Program-made: the position numbers and the translations under genes
In this document: positions 37,410 to 46,187 of the stretch, one piece after another
Layout: each line of letters begins with the position of its first letter
Numbering within the stretch: the first letter of the stretch is position 1
NCBI RefSeq assembly: GCF_003725415.1
Contig: NZ_RJQC01000002.1
Location: 240,580-304,579 of the forward strand
Length of the DNA stretch: 64,000 nt
Direction of reading: 5' to 3'
Source of the DNA: Absicoccus porci
GTDB taxonomy: Bacteria; Bacillota_I; Bacilli_A; Erysipelotrichales; Erysipelotrichaceae
Notes under the pieces: model-generated
What the model saw: only the letters and a program-made list of their open reading frames with translations
What the model was told of the DNA's origin: nothing
Database searches by the model: none

Positions 37410-38765
37410 ATGAATATAGATATTTTAGAATTAGCCGCTTTAGGCCTTGTCCTTGTATTTTATGCGATTATTTGGTACTTACGAAAGAAAAAAGATTGGA
37501 GCTTCACCAAAGCAACCTTCCTTGCCGTTGGTCTTGGCGTGATTGTTGGTCTTGCCTTTAAGAATAAATATACTTACTATTCTGCTTTCGGAACGATCTA
37601 TACACGATTGATCAGTGCCATCGTTGTTCCATTACTATTCTTTAGTATTATTTCCAGCATCACCAACCTTACCGAAAAAATTAATTTAAAAAAGATTGGT
37701 TTAAAATCCGTTGGTTTCTTACTATTGAATACATTGATTGCGAGTACATTCGCTTTATTGTTTAGTGTTTTCTTCCATATTGGCAAAGGATTCCAATATC
37801 AACTAGCTACAGACTATAAAGCAGAAGAAGTTCCATCTTTTATTGATACGATCACAAATTTATTTCCATCCAATTTAGCCAGTCATTATGTGAATGGAGA
37901 AATCGTACCCATCGTGCTTTTTGCCATCTTTGTGGCTTTGGCTTACAACGCATTGATCAAATATGGCGAAACCGATATCAAGATCTTTAAACAATTTGTC
38001 GATGCAACCAATAAGATTTTAGGTACCGTCGTTAGTTATTTGATTGATTATACGCCATATGCTGTATTGGCATTGATTGGTCGTGCCATTAGTTCTCATA
38101 CATTATCTGATTTATTACCTTTGCTTAGTGTTCTTGTTATCGTTTATGTTTTATGTGCAATTCAGATTTTCTTAGTCGAAGGATCTTTATTGACAGCGAT
38201 TGGCAAATTGAATCCAATTGCCTTCTTTAAAGGCATTTTCCCAGCTGGTTTGGTTGCTTTTACATCCCAAAGTTCGGTTGGTACCATTCCTGTCACGACA
38301 GATTCCTTAAAGAAATTAGGTGTACAAGAAGATATTGCATCGTTTGTTGCTAGTTTAGGTGCCAATCTTGGTATGCCAGGATGCGCCGGTATTTGGCCTG
38401 TTGTATCTGCTATCTTTGCTATCAATCTATTAGGAATTCATTACAGCGTTGGTCAATACATCTTCTTAATTGTCTTAACGTTAGTTGTAGCCATTGGTAC
38501 TGTTGGTGTACCAGGAACAGCCACCATTACCGCAACAGCTGTATTTATTGCTGCTGGATTACCGGTTGAAGTTATCGTCTTATTAACACCAATTTCCAGT
38601 ATTGCCGATATGGCTCGTACCGCAACCAATGTGGTTGGTGCCGCAACAGCAACCGTCTTAGTTGCAAAAACGGAAAACGAATTAGATTTAGTCGCATACA
38701 ATCAGAAAAATCCAGAAGATAAACAAGATTCTGAATCCGTTGATCTAGAACATGCGAATGCATAA
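37410..38765 (+). CDS. tcyP: TcyP-like cation symporter, probably L-cystine uptake
   Basis: A 451-residue membrane protein of the dicarboxylate/amino-acid:cation symporter family. There are about eight helices and two hairpins: LISAIVVPLLFFSIISSITNL near 69-89; FTSQSSVGTIPVTTDSLKKLGV near 286, the serine-rich re-entrant loop and substrate region; GANLGMPGCAGIWPVVSAIFAIN near 317; and PGTATITATAVFIAAGLPVEVI near 366. The N-terminal extra helix with a basic YLRKKKDWSF and the overall pattern resemble TcyP/YhcL cystine carriers more than glutamate or C4-dicarboxylate carriers. The specificity is an inference, supported by the Cys-rich upstream ORF. AGGAGG precedes the ATG. Confidence 0.78.
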   Translation: MNIDILELAALGLVLVFYAIIWYLRKKKDWSFTKATFLAVGLGVIVGLAFKNKYTYYSAFGTIYTRLISAIVVPLLFFSIISSITNLTEKINLKKIGLKSVGFLLLNTLIASTFALLFSVFFHIGKGFQYQLATDYKAEEVPSFIDTITNLFPSNLASHYVNGEIVPIVLFAIFVALAYNALIKYGETDIKIFKQFVDATNKILGTVVSYLIDYTPYAVLALIGRAISSHTLSDLLPLLSVLVIVYVLCAIQIFLVEGSLLTAIGKLNPIAFFKGIFPAGLVAFTSQSSVGTIPVTTDSLKKLGVQEDIASFVASLGANLGMPGCAGIWPVVSAIFAINLLGIHYSVGQYIFLIVLTLVVAIGTVGVPGTATITATAVFIAAGLPVEVIVLLTPISSIADMARTATNVVGAATATVLVAKTENELDLVAYNQKNPEDKQDSESVDLEHANA

Positions 38766-38773
38766 CATTAAGG

Positions 38774-38808
38774 GAGAACTATTTTAGCGATAGTTCTCTT
38801 TTTTTTAT
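38774..38808 (+). terminator. Terminator of tcyP-like gene
   Basis: GAGAACTAT (38774-38782) pairs with ATAGTTCTC (38790-38798), then a run of T. The same stem sequence recurs at 42197-42220. Confidence 0.9.
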
Positions 38809-38974
38809 ATAAAATAATACTCCAATATCCTTTCTCTCTATCTCTATGATTCTACATTTTCAAAATGCTGAATTTATATTTAAGTAATAATAGTTATTAA
38901 CAAATATTAATTAATATACTATCCTATAGTATAGAAGTTAAACGTATAAAGATGACTAAATAGAGAGAGGCGAA

Positions 38975-41900
38975 ATGTATATGAAAACTTTAGCTTTAAA
39001 AAAGAGTTTAGCTATGGGATTTGTAGCTACAGGTATGACCGCATTGGCTAGTACAACAATTCATGCAGAAGATATTCAACCGGCAACAAATGCTATGGAT
39101 ACTACGACAACTACTGCAGAAACTTCGAATTCGACAGAAGTTCAAAAAACAACAAGTGAGAAATTAACGGATGCTCAATCGGAATTAAATCAAATGAAAG
39201 AAAACGAATCATCTGCACAAAAAGATTACAACAACAAACAAACTACTGCTAACGAAATTAAAGCTTCCATTGACTCAACCATCACAACCGAAGAGTCAAA
39301 AGAGCAAGCAGCGATTGATGAAAGCCAAAAGGGATTGGATGAAAATACGCAAAAATTGAATGATCTTCAAAAACAAAAAGATGAACTAACCCAAAAGCAA
39401 CAAGATCTATCAAAGGCACAAGATACGTATCAAAAAGCATTGGATACAGCAAAATCTAATGCAGGAAATATCACAGAAGACGATTACAATACGGCTAAGA
39501 AAAATGCAGATGCTGCTCAAGACGCATACAATACGGCCAAAGCAGATTTAGATGCTAAACAAGCTGAAAAAGATAAACAAACGGCTGATTATAACCAAGC
39601 TGTATTGGATGAAGCTTCTGCAAAAACTCAATTAGATGAGCTAACATCTAAACAAAGTGAATTAGAGAAGAATTTGGCCGATGCACAAGCTGCTCAAAAA
39701 GAAGCTCAAGATGCATATGATCTGATCACAACTGGAGAACAAGGAGAAAAATATAAAGAAGCCGTTCAATCTTTAGAAGATGCAAAAAGTGCATTGGAAG
39801 AAGCCAATCAAAAGGTACAAGATGCAATTGCTGCTCGTGATATCGTCAATGCACAAATTGCCACACTGAATCAGACTTTAGCTCAAGCTCAATCAGAATT
39901 GGCATCGATCACTGCTCAACAAGATTCCTTGGATAAGGCTGTATCAGATGCTCAATCTAACTTGGATGCTGCTCAAGTTACTTTAACAGAAAAACAAAAA
40001 GCAGTTACGGATGCAGAGAACAAATATAATGCCTATAAAAATAATCATAAGGACGCATATGAAGCCTTGGATCAAGCGGAAACAAAATTGTCAGAGGCTA
40101 CGAATGCCTATAATAAGGCCAAAGCAGATTATGATGCTGCATTGAAAGCATATGATCCGGAATTGAAGACAAAAGCAGATGAAGCTAATACGGAGTATGA
40201 TAAAGGACTAGCTGGATTCTACACATGGTTACAAGAAAAGACAGGTGTAGATTTGACAACTGCCATTAAAAATACAAATCTTAATGGATATACAGATTCT
40301 TCAAAAGAAGCAGATGCCACTACATTAAAACATGTGAAAGATGCTATCTCGTATATTAAATACTTCAATGAAAGACGTAAAGAATTGGGATTGAATGAAT
40401 TAATGATTTCTCCGAATGCGATGGCTATCGCTGCTAATAATGTGAATGTTACAGCTGCTAAAAATCTATATGGTCATACCGGTAATTTCCCAATGGGAGG
40501 TTCTGATCAGATTTATTCCGTAGGTGAAAATATGATTCCTAGATGGTCAGAATTAGATGAACAAACTTCAACAAATCCTCAAAAAGCAGCATTTGACATG
40601 TGGTATGACCAAGAAAAAGCTAAATATGATGCCGGAGAAAGAAATTTTTCAACAGTTGGTCACTATTTAAATATTGTCAATCCTGACTGGAATGTCACTG
40701 GTTTCTCAGCTGTAGGCAGTGCTATCCAAAACTTTGGAACGGCATCAAAACCTGAAAACGACTTTACCGTAACGGATTTTGAGAATTATCTGGATGAATA
40801 TTGGAAGAGCATTGCACCAGAAAAATTTGCATACTATACAATGAATCGAGCTATGATAGCTTCTAAAAATGCATATAATAATTCCAAAGCCGAATATGAA
40901 TCCGCTAAAGCAGATATAAATTATTTACGAACATATGGTGGATGGGACAGTACAGAAGATAGTCAAGATTGGCCAGAAATATATAAATCCGGTGAGCAGC
41001 TGAGCAAAGCTATCGAAACATCCAAATCTGCTGTTAATGTAGCACAAAAAGCTGTCGATTCAGCTCAATCTGATCTTACAGCCAAAAAGCAAGTTGCTGA
41101 TCAAAACAAGCAAAAACAAACGGCAAAACAAAATGAGATCAATCAAATAAACACTGATATCACAAATGCCAAAGCTGATCTGGATGCCAAAACAAGTGCT
41201 GTTACTGCGACTGAAAATGCTCAAAAAGATGCAGAAAATACCGTATCAGAACGTCAAAAAGCTGTTGATTTATACGGAGCAACATTAAATACTGCTAAGA
41301 ACAATTTGGATAAAGCCAAAGACGCTACAGAAGATGCACAAAACAAAGCAAAGAGCAGTCAAGCCAAAGTTGATGAATCAACGAAAAAACATAATGATCT
41401 TTTAGAGAAAGTCAAAACTTTAAAAACATCTGTAGATGCGATCACTTTAGATACTAATAAAGCGCAAGCTACAGCAGATGCAGCTAAAACTGATGCCAAG
41501 AAGAAGTCTTCCATCGCTTCTGATTTACGTGCTAAATTGGATGCTGTGGCAAATGCACAAAAGGATCTGGATAAAACGTTATCTAACATCCAGACTACAA
41601 AAGATAGTTTAGCTGCAAATGAAAAAGAGCAAAGTACTACAAAAGATTTGATCAACAAGTATGAATCCGATTTTAACACCCATAAGACTCGTTTAGCGAA
41701 GATTCAAAAAGAAAAAGCAGATCTAGCTGCTATCACTGCGGATTCTGTGCTTCCATGGGAATCCGATCCATCTTATTCTTACAATGATGATATTATGGAT
41801 AGTCTCATGCCAACCATGACAGAATATCGGGATGCTTTAAGAACTGCTAAAAACGCAAAAGATAATTTGGATAAAGCGTATGCCGCACGTAAAGAAGCGC

Positions 41901-42172
41901 AAAGCAAATACGATGAAATCAAAGCGATTTTTGATCGAGAAGAAGCAAATAAACAGGCCATCAAAGAAACACAAGCTCGTGCTCGTATGAGTGCTATGGC
42001 AAATCCATATGCATCTACAAATGCTATATCAACTAGTTCAAAGGTAAAACCAAATCAATCATCCACTTCTACCAACACTGGTACTCATTTAGATTTATTC
42101 AGTGCTGAATTAGCAACCAGCTTAGCTGCTCTAGGCATGGTATTAGCTTCTAAGAAAAGAAGAAATATTTAA
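38975..42172 (+). CDS. Large coiled-coil surface protein with CAP/SCP domain (SEC10/PgrA-like)
   Basis: 1065 residues. A signal peptide covers about 1-32 (KKSLAMGFVATGMTALASTTIHAED). A long Gln/Ala/Asp/Lys-rich coiled coil runs about 50-425. A CAP/SCP-like domain lies at about 440-615: FNERRKELGLNELMISPNAM, YGHTGNFPMGG near 499, VGENM near 516, AAFDMWYDQEK near 538, VGHYLNIVNPDW near 558. A second coiled coil covers about 640-1000. The tail STNTGTHLDLFSAELATSL ends in a hydrophobic helix and KKRRNI, a wall-anchor layout with a degenerate LPxTG. The arrangement resembles SEC10/PgrA surface-exclusion proteins of streptococci and enterococci, some of which block plasmid entry; here a scaffold or adhesion role is as likely. 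It is a single-gene unit, and 38809-38974 holds only AT-rich promoter sequence. Confidence 0.82.
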   Translation: MYMKTLALKKSLAMGFVATGMTALASTTIHAEDIQPATNAMDTTTTTAETSNSTEVQKTTSEKLTDAQSELNQMKENESSAQKDYNNKQTTANEIKASIDSTITTEESKEQAAIDESQKGLDENTQKLNDLQKQKDELTQKQQDLSKAQDTYQKALDTAKSNAGNITEDDYNTAKKNADAAQDAYNTAKADLDAKQAEKDKQTADYNQAVLDEASAKTQLDELTSKQSELEKNLADAQAAQKEAQDAYDLITTGEQGEKYKEAVQSLEDAKSALEEANQKVQDAIAARDIVNAQIATLNQTLAQAQSELASITAQQDSLDKAVSDAQSNLDAAQVTLTEKQKAVTDAENKYNAYKNNHKDAYEALDQAETKLSEATNAYNKAKADYDAALKAYDPELKTKADEANTEYDKGLAGFYTWLQEKTGVDLTTAIKNTNLNGYTDSSKEADATTLKHVKDAISYIKYFNERRKELGLNELMISPNAMAIAANNVNVTAAKNLYGHTGNFPMGGSDQIYSVGENMIPRWSELDEQTSTNPQKAAFDMWYDQEKAKYDAGERNFSTVGHYLNIVNPDWNVTGFSAVGSAIQNFGTASKPENDFTVTDFENYLDEYWKSIAPEKFAYYTMNRAMIASKNAYNNSKAEYESAKADINYLRTYGGWDSTEDSQDWPEIYKSGEQLSKAIETSKSAVNVAQKAVDSAQSDLTAKKQVADQNKQKQTAKQNEINQINTDITNAKADLDAKTSAVTATENAQKDAENTVSERQKAVDLYGATLNTAKNNLDKAKDATEDAQNKAKSSQAKVDESTKKHNDLLEKVKTLKTSVDAITLDTNKAQATADAAKTDAKKKSSIASDLRAKLDAVANAQKDLDKTLSNIQTTKDSLAANEKEQSTTKDLINKYESDFNTHKTRLAKIQKEKADLAAITADSVLPWESDPSYSYNDDIMDSLMPTMTEYRDALRTAKNAKDNLDKAYAARKEAQSKYDEIKAIFDREEANKQAIKETQARARMSAMANPYASTNAISTSSKVKPNQSSTSTNTGTHLDLFSAELATSLAALGMVLASKKRRNI

Positions 42173-42194
42173 TAATTGATTCTTAAATTAGAAA

Positions 42195-42226
42195 GGAGAA
42201 CTATTCAACCGATAGTTCTCCTTTTT
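42195..42226. terminator. Convergent terminator, surface protein and glycosidase
   Basis: GGAGAACTAT (42195-42204) pairs with ATAGTTCTCC (42212-42221), followed by TTTTT on the plus strand. It contains the stop codon of the opposing glycosidase. The inner 9-bp arms are identical to those of the terminator at 38774-38798. Confidence 0.85.
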
Positions 42227-43589
42227 GCATGACATTTTGTAACCAATGCAATGATTTTTTCGGGATACGTTGATATGTATTCAAATCCAATTCCAACAAT
42301 CCATAACGATTCTTAAAAGCATTGATTGCTGATAAATTATCAATAAATGACCAAATCAAATAACCATACACATTGCAGCCTTCTTCTTTCGCCTGTAGAG
42401 CATAACCCAAATGTCGTTGGATAAAATCGATGCGGTAATCATCATCGATATACCCTTTGTCATTTCGATATCGATCTTCTCCTTCGATCCCAATGCCATT
42501 TTCTGATACAAACCATGGCTTATTACCATAATCCTTTTGGATACGTCGTCCTACATCCAAAATAGCTTTTGGATAGATTTCCCATCCGCGATTGGCATTG
42601 TATTCGCGTTCTGGCCAAACATAGTCTTCATAATACACCTTTGAGCAGAAAGGTCCTTCATAAGGTGTATTTCGAGCTTGGACCCGAATTGGAAAATAAT
42701 AATCAATACCCAATAAGTCAACTGGATTTTCATGAATGATCTCAAGATCATTCGGTCCATACGCAAATAAACAATTGTACTTTTTTAACTCCGTAAAAAT
42801 TTCCGAAGGGATTTCGCCTTTTAAGTAGGCATCCAAATAAAGACGAACCTCAAACAAATCGGTATAATACGCCGCTTGTACATCCCGAATATCATTGGAA
42901 GCGGCATAAATAGGTGTCATATGCACCATTGCTCCCATCGTGATATTTGGATATTTTTGATGCGCTAAGGCTACCGCTTTGGCCGTTGCCAAGATCTTAT
43001 GAAAATGAGCTTGATATGCCCTTTGGGGATCATGGACAAAAGGATACCAAATCTTTTTGATATATCCATTATCGATAGGAATATTAGGTTCCGTAAACGC
43101 AAACCACGTATCGACATCGTCATGAAAAGCATGGAGTGCACAATCCACATAATGAAGATACGCATCGATCGTTTTTCTGGATACCCACCCGTCTTGTTCT
43201 TTGAATAGCTTTGCAGGTATCTCCCAATGTTCCAAAGAAATGATTGGTTTCATACCATGGGCTTTGATGGTATTGATGACATCTTGATAATAGGCCGATT
43301 CATCGGGATCAACTTCATTGCCTTGCATGAACCGCGGCCATTGAATCGTAAACCGAAAGGTATTCATCCCAAACTTGGCCATCGTGGCGATGTCGTCTTT
43401 ATAGTGATGATAAAAATCACTTGCCTTTTGTGGCCCCCTTTCATCATACCAACGATGTGGATTGGTTTGATAAAACAATTCAGCCCAGCTTTCCTGTCCT
43501 GGTTTCTTACCGGCACAACCTTCAATTTGCCAGGCACTTGAACTGGTTCCAATCATAAAATGATTAGGAATTTCATATGTTTTTTTCAT
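42201..43589 (-). CDS. Glycoside hydrolase family 1 beta-glucosidase / 6-phospho-beta-glucosidase
   Basis: A 462-residue GH1 enzyme. SSSAWQIEGC near 17-25 is the family's N-terminal signature. The acid/base is Glu167 in FTEPN and the nucleophile Glu363 in SENGIG. The C-terminal IPKKSLHWLQNVM occupies the place where 6-phospho enzymes have K-K-S-x-x-W/Y. It cleaves beta-linked glucosides from the non-reducing end. Its position after a PTS component suggests it acted on phosphorylated disaccharides; this is inference, as the PTS is now broken. The start at 43589 has AGAGGAG upstream and overlaps the preceding gene's TGA. Confidence 0.9.
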   Translation of the reverse strand: MKKTYEIPNHFMIGTSSSAWQIEGCAGKKPGQESWAELFYQTNPHRWYDERGPQKASDFYHHYKDDIATMAKFGMNTFRFTIQWPRFMQGNEVDPDESAYYQDVINTIKAHGMKPIISLEHWEIPAKLFKEQDGWVSRKTIDAYLHYVDCALHAFHDDVDTWFAFTEPNIPIDNGYIKKIWYPFVHDPQRAYQAHFHKILATAKAVALAHQKYPNITMGAMVHMTPIYAASNDIRDVQAAYYTDLFEVRLYLDAYLKGEIPSEIFTELKKYNCLFAYGPNDLEIIHENPVDLLGIDYYFPIRVQARNTPYEGPFCSKVYYEDYVWPEREYNANRGWEIYPKAILDVGRRIQKDYGNKPWFVSENGIGIEGEDRYRNDKGYIDDDYRIDFIQRHLGYALQAKEEGCNVYGYLIWSFIDNLSAINAFKNRYGLLELDLNTYQRIPKKSLHWLQNVMQKGELSVE

Positions 43590-43885
43590 GATCCAACTCC
43601 TCTTATGAACATCCATGATCCTATGATAATTGGAACAATCAAGATACATAGATAAACAACATATGCCCTGCGCTTTTCGTGTTGATATTTTTGTTTGTTT
43701 AAATAAAATCGATTATTCGTAACATAGATCATTTCATTTCGCACAAATTCGTTGAGCAATAAAAACTTTAGTTTATCCGGACATTGTGTATCAATTTGTT
43801 GAAAAGATAGACTTGTATCTTCACTAAAAGCTTCTTGGCTCGTCAGCGAATAGATAATTTGGCTATTATATTCTCGTAATGTCAT
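43586..43885 (-). CDS. Hypothetical small membrane protein in PTS/glycosidase operon
   Basis: 99 residues, family not recognised. The first 70 are soluble and mixed in charge (SQIIYSLTSQEAFSEDTSLSF, then KLKFLLLNEFVRNEMIY). A short hydrophobic helix (about YVVYLCILIVPIIIGSWMFI) spans residues 75-94. Its ATG overlaps the restored IID stop (TAATG) and its TGA overlaps the glycosidase ATG (ATGA), so the three are translationally coupled and it probably belonged to the PTS unit. Topology would place the N-terminal part in the cytoplasm. No function can be assigned. Confidence 0.7.
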   Translation of the reverse strand: MTLREYNSQIIYSLTSQEAFSEDTSLSFQQIDTQCPDKLKFLLLNEFVRNEMIYVTNNRFYLNKQKYQHEKRRAYVVYLCILIVPIIIGSWMFIRGVGS

Positions 43886-44663
43886 TAGAATAATCCAATA
43901 CCGACACCAATCAAGGCAATCGCAAAGAATATACCTAACATTTTGATGGCCGATACATTCTTTTGGACATCAAAAACCAAGCCAATAGAACAACGCATAA
44001 TGGTAATAATTTTGGATAAATAGTATTGATCATATCGTTCGCAACGATTCCTTTACTACCATTCATAGCACCAATAGTTACGGCTAAATTCAAATTCACA
44101 TAGGAAGCACCAACACCACCCACAACAATGGCACCTAATAGATTGATGGCTTCACGCACTTTCTGGGCTTTTTCACCAATCAATGCATCAATGGATTTTG
44201 TTCCCAGTTCATATCCCTTTTTAAATAAATACCAAGAACCAAATGCTGCCGTAGTAAAATAAACGATCATATAGAAGAGTGGACCCAATGGATTTCCACC
44301 CGTTGATAAATCAACGCCAATCGACAACAACAATGGGATATACATACCCGGGATCATTGAATCACCAATTCCCGCTAATGGTCCCATCAAACCAATCTTG
44401 ATACTATTGATCATTTCATCATCAATTTCCGCACCATTGGCACGATCTTCTTCAAGACCACAAACGATTCCACCAATGATTGATCCCAATTGTGGTTCGG
44501 TACAATAAAAATCACTATGTCGTTGCATGCCTTCTTGCAGGGCTTGGGCATCAGCGGGATACAGTTCTTTAAACACGGGGATCATCGAATCGCAAAAGGC
44601 AAAGGCCATTTCCCAACGCATCCACGAACGTTTTAATGTCTTTTCACTTAATTTCTTTTTCAT
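43885..44663 (-). pseudogene. PTS mannose-family IID component, frameshifted near the end
   Basis: From ATG 44663 (GAGGTG upstream) the frame carries the standard IID sequence: LKRSWMRWEMAFAFCDSMIP, GIVCGLEEDRANG, IGLMGPLAGIGDSMIPGMYIP, and GSWYLFKKGYELG. After AWFLMSKR it leaves the family frame and stops at 43937-43935. Moving one base at the four-A run (43964-43961) restores KNVSAIKMLGIFFAIALIGVG to TAA at 43885, the normal last membrane helix. One A has therefore been lost. The IIA, IIB and most of IIC genes are missing. A IID protein alone cannot transport, so the system is dead even if the frameshift were a sequencing error. Confidence 0.85.
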
Positions 44664-44664
44664 A

Positions 44665-44697
44665 TTATAACACCTCGTCCATATCGTCATCATCAAC
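44665..44697 (-). pseudogene. Possible tail of the PTS IIC gene
   Basis: Directly before the IID ATG the minus strand reads VDDDDMDEVL then TAA (44667-44665). An acidic, Asp-rich tail stopping just before IID is what mannose-family IIC genes show. Only about ten codons remain before sequence of the opposite-strand DeoR remnant begins, so the assignment rests on composition and position. Confidence 0.4.
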
Positions 44698-44957
44698 AGA
44701 TACACCAGCTACAATTGCTTGTGTAGGTGTTGATATTGCGAATGATATGACATCCACCGCAGAAACCGAAACAACAGCCATCAAACAAATTGCCATGCGC
44801 AACGCCAAACAAAACCTCTTGGTTTTTGACTCACATAAATTGAATGTGAAAGCTTTTTGTAAGTTTGTTCCCCTCTCTACTTTTGATCTTGTTTTTTGCG
44901 ATCAAGATCCACAAAGAGAATGGCCGAAACTGCCGGATATTTTGTTCTCGTCCCATA
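44696..44957 (+). pseudogene. DeoR-family regulator, C-terminal remnant
   Basis: The plus strand reads TIACVGVDIANDMTSTAETE, then IKQIAMRNAKQNLLVFDSHKL, then KAFCKFVPLSTFDLVFCDQ. This is the effector-binding C-terminal part of a DeoR sugar-operon repressor (GxDxxxGxTT ... KRAMI ... LLxDSSKFG ... FxxV ... D). No DNA-binding domain, start or ribosome site is present. It lies head-to-head with the IID gene, so the original divergent regulator/PTS layout has been cut down to its two outer ends by a deletion. Confidence 0.75.
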
Positions 44958-44959
44958 AG

Positions 44960-44983
44960 AAAAGCTGGGTCAATACCCAGCCT
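44960..44983 (-). terminator. telA terminator
   Basis: GCTGGGT and ACCCAGC (44964-44970 and 44975-44981) form a stem, with AAAA before it giving TTTT on the minus strand, starting one base after the telA stop. Confidence 0.75.
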
Positions 44984-46117
44984 TCATTGCTTTGTGACTT
45001 CTAATACTTTTTGTTTCAATTCCGATTCAATTTGTCGTAATTCTTGTTCGGCTTCTTGACGTTTTTGACGGCCTTCATTTTGTATCTGCATCACGTCATC
45101 TAACGTTTGGATCAATTGTTCATTGGTATGTTTTAAAGTTTCAATATCCACGATATCCCGATTGGATTCCTTGGCCGTTTCTACCGTTGCGGTATGTAAT
45201 GCATTTGCATTTCGTCGTAATAATTCATTGGTCGTATTGGTGACTTCTCGTTGTGCTTTGGCTGCTTGGGTGGCATGATTCAAGCCCAAAGCAATGACCA
45301 TTTGACTTTTCCATAATGGAATCGTATTGACAAGTGTTGACTGAATCTTTTCGATCATCAAGGAATTGTTGTTTTGCAGCAAGCGCAATTGTGGTGCCGT
45401 TTGGATAGCGATCATACGACTCATTTGTAGATCATGTAATTTCTTATCGAAACGATCGCAGGCTTGGGCAAGATCTTGTGCGGCTTGCATATCTTCGGGA
45501 TTTTGGGTTTGTTCCGCTTTGGCACGCAATGCCGGTAATTCCTTTTGATACGTTTCATTTAGCCGTTGTTTACCGGCAATGATGTACATATTTAATTCTT
45601 TATAATAGGTATTATTCATTTGAAACATTTGTTCCAACATGCTGGTATCTTTCATCAATCGCACTTGATGATCTTCCAACATGGTGGCTACTTTATTCAC
45701 ATTGCTTTCTACCGCATTATATCGAACCGTTAATTTTTCGACACGATTCTTGCCTTTATTAAAAAGTCCGGCAAATCCTTTCTTTTCTTCGTTGACATCA
45801 AAATCGCGCAGTTGCGTAACAACATCACTCAGCATATTGCCGACTTCGCCTAAATCTTTGGTGCGTACTTCAGCTAAGGCTTTATCCGAGAAATTCGCTA
45901 ATTTCTTTTGGGCATTGATGCCATATTGTAAAACGACCATATTATCGGTAATATCGATTTTTTTGGCAAATTCTTGGATTTGTTCCTTTTCTTCGGGAGT
46001 AAATTGACTTTCATCAATTTGAATATCTTCTGCCAATGGAGGATTTTTCTTTGTGAGATTTTCTTCGATATTCGTATCTTCATCTGGATTTAATGTTAAA
46101 TGTGGTTTTTCTTGCAT
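44984..46117 (-). CDS. TelA/toxic-anion-resistance family protein
   Basis: A 377-residue soluble helical protein. The family region includes ITDNMVVLQYGINAQKKLANFSDKAL near 55-80, VEKLTVRYNAVESNVNKVATMLE near 121, and LPLWKSQ-type TIPLWKSQMVIALGL near 268 with NELLRRNAN near 296, a hallmark of TelA. Founder members were linked to tellurite resistance; in Bacillota (YceH) the role is in general stress or envelope function and is not settled. The protein is Gln/Glu rich with coiled coil at 315-377. The sseB-like gene follows upstream in the same direction; a terminator separates them, so each is probably its own unit. Confidence 0.88.
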   Translation of the reverse strand: MQEKPHLTLNPDEDTNIEENLTKKNPPLAEDIQIDESQFTPEEKEQIQEFAKKIDITDNMVVLQYGINAQKKLANFSDKALAEVRTKDLGEVGNMLSDVVTQLRDFDVNEEKKGFAGLFNKGKNRVEKLTVRYNAVESNVNKVATMLEDHQVRLMKDTSMLEQMFQMNNTYYKELNMYIIAGKQRLNETYQKELPALRAKAEQTQNPEDMQAAQDLAQACDRFDKKLHDLQMSRMIAIQTAPQLRLLQNNNSLMIEKIQSTLVNTIPLWKSQMVIALGLNHATQAAKAQREVTNTTNELLRRNANALHTATVETAKESNRDIVDIETLKHTNEQLIQTLDDVMQIQNEGRQKRQEAEQELRQIESELKQKVLEVTKQ

Positions 46118-46155
46118 AGTACTACTTCCTTTATTTCTAGTGTACCACTAGAAAA

Positions 46156-46181
46156 GGCATATTCCATATAAAGAATATGCC
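46156..46181. terminator. Terminator between sseB-like gene and telA
   Basis: GGCATATTC (46156-46164) pairs with GAATATGCC (46173-46181). On the minus strand it follows the sseB-like stop and is followed by TTTTC. Confidence 0.6.
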
Positions 46182-46187
46182 TAATTG

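Noticed and set aside
44636-45004. A 122-codon plus-strand ORF spanning the IID start and the DeoR remnant
   Set aside because: The first part is antisense of the IID start; only the portion from about 44696 matches a protein family. It has no start or ribosome site of its own.
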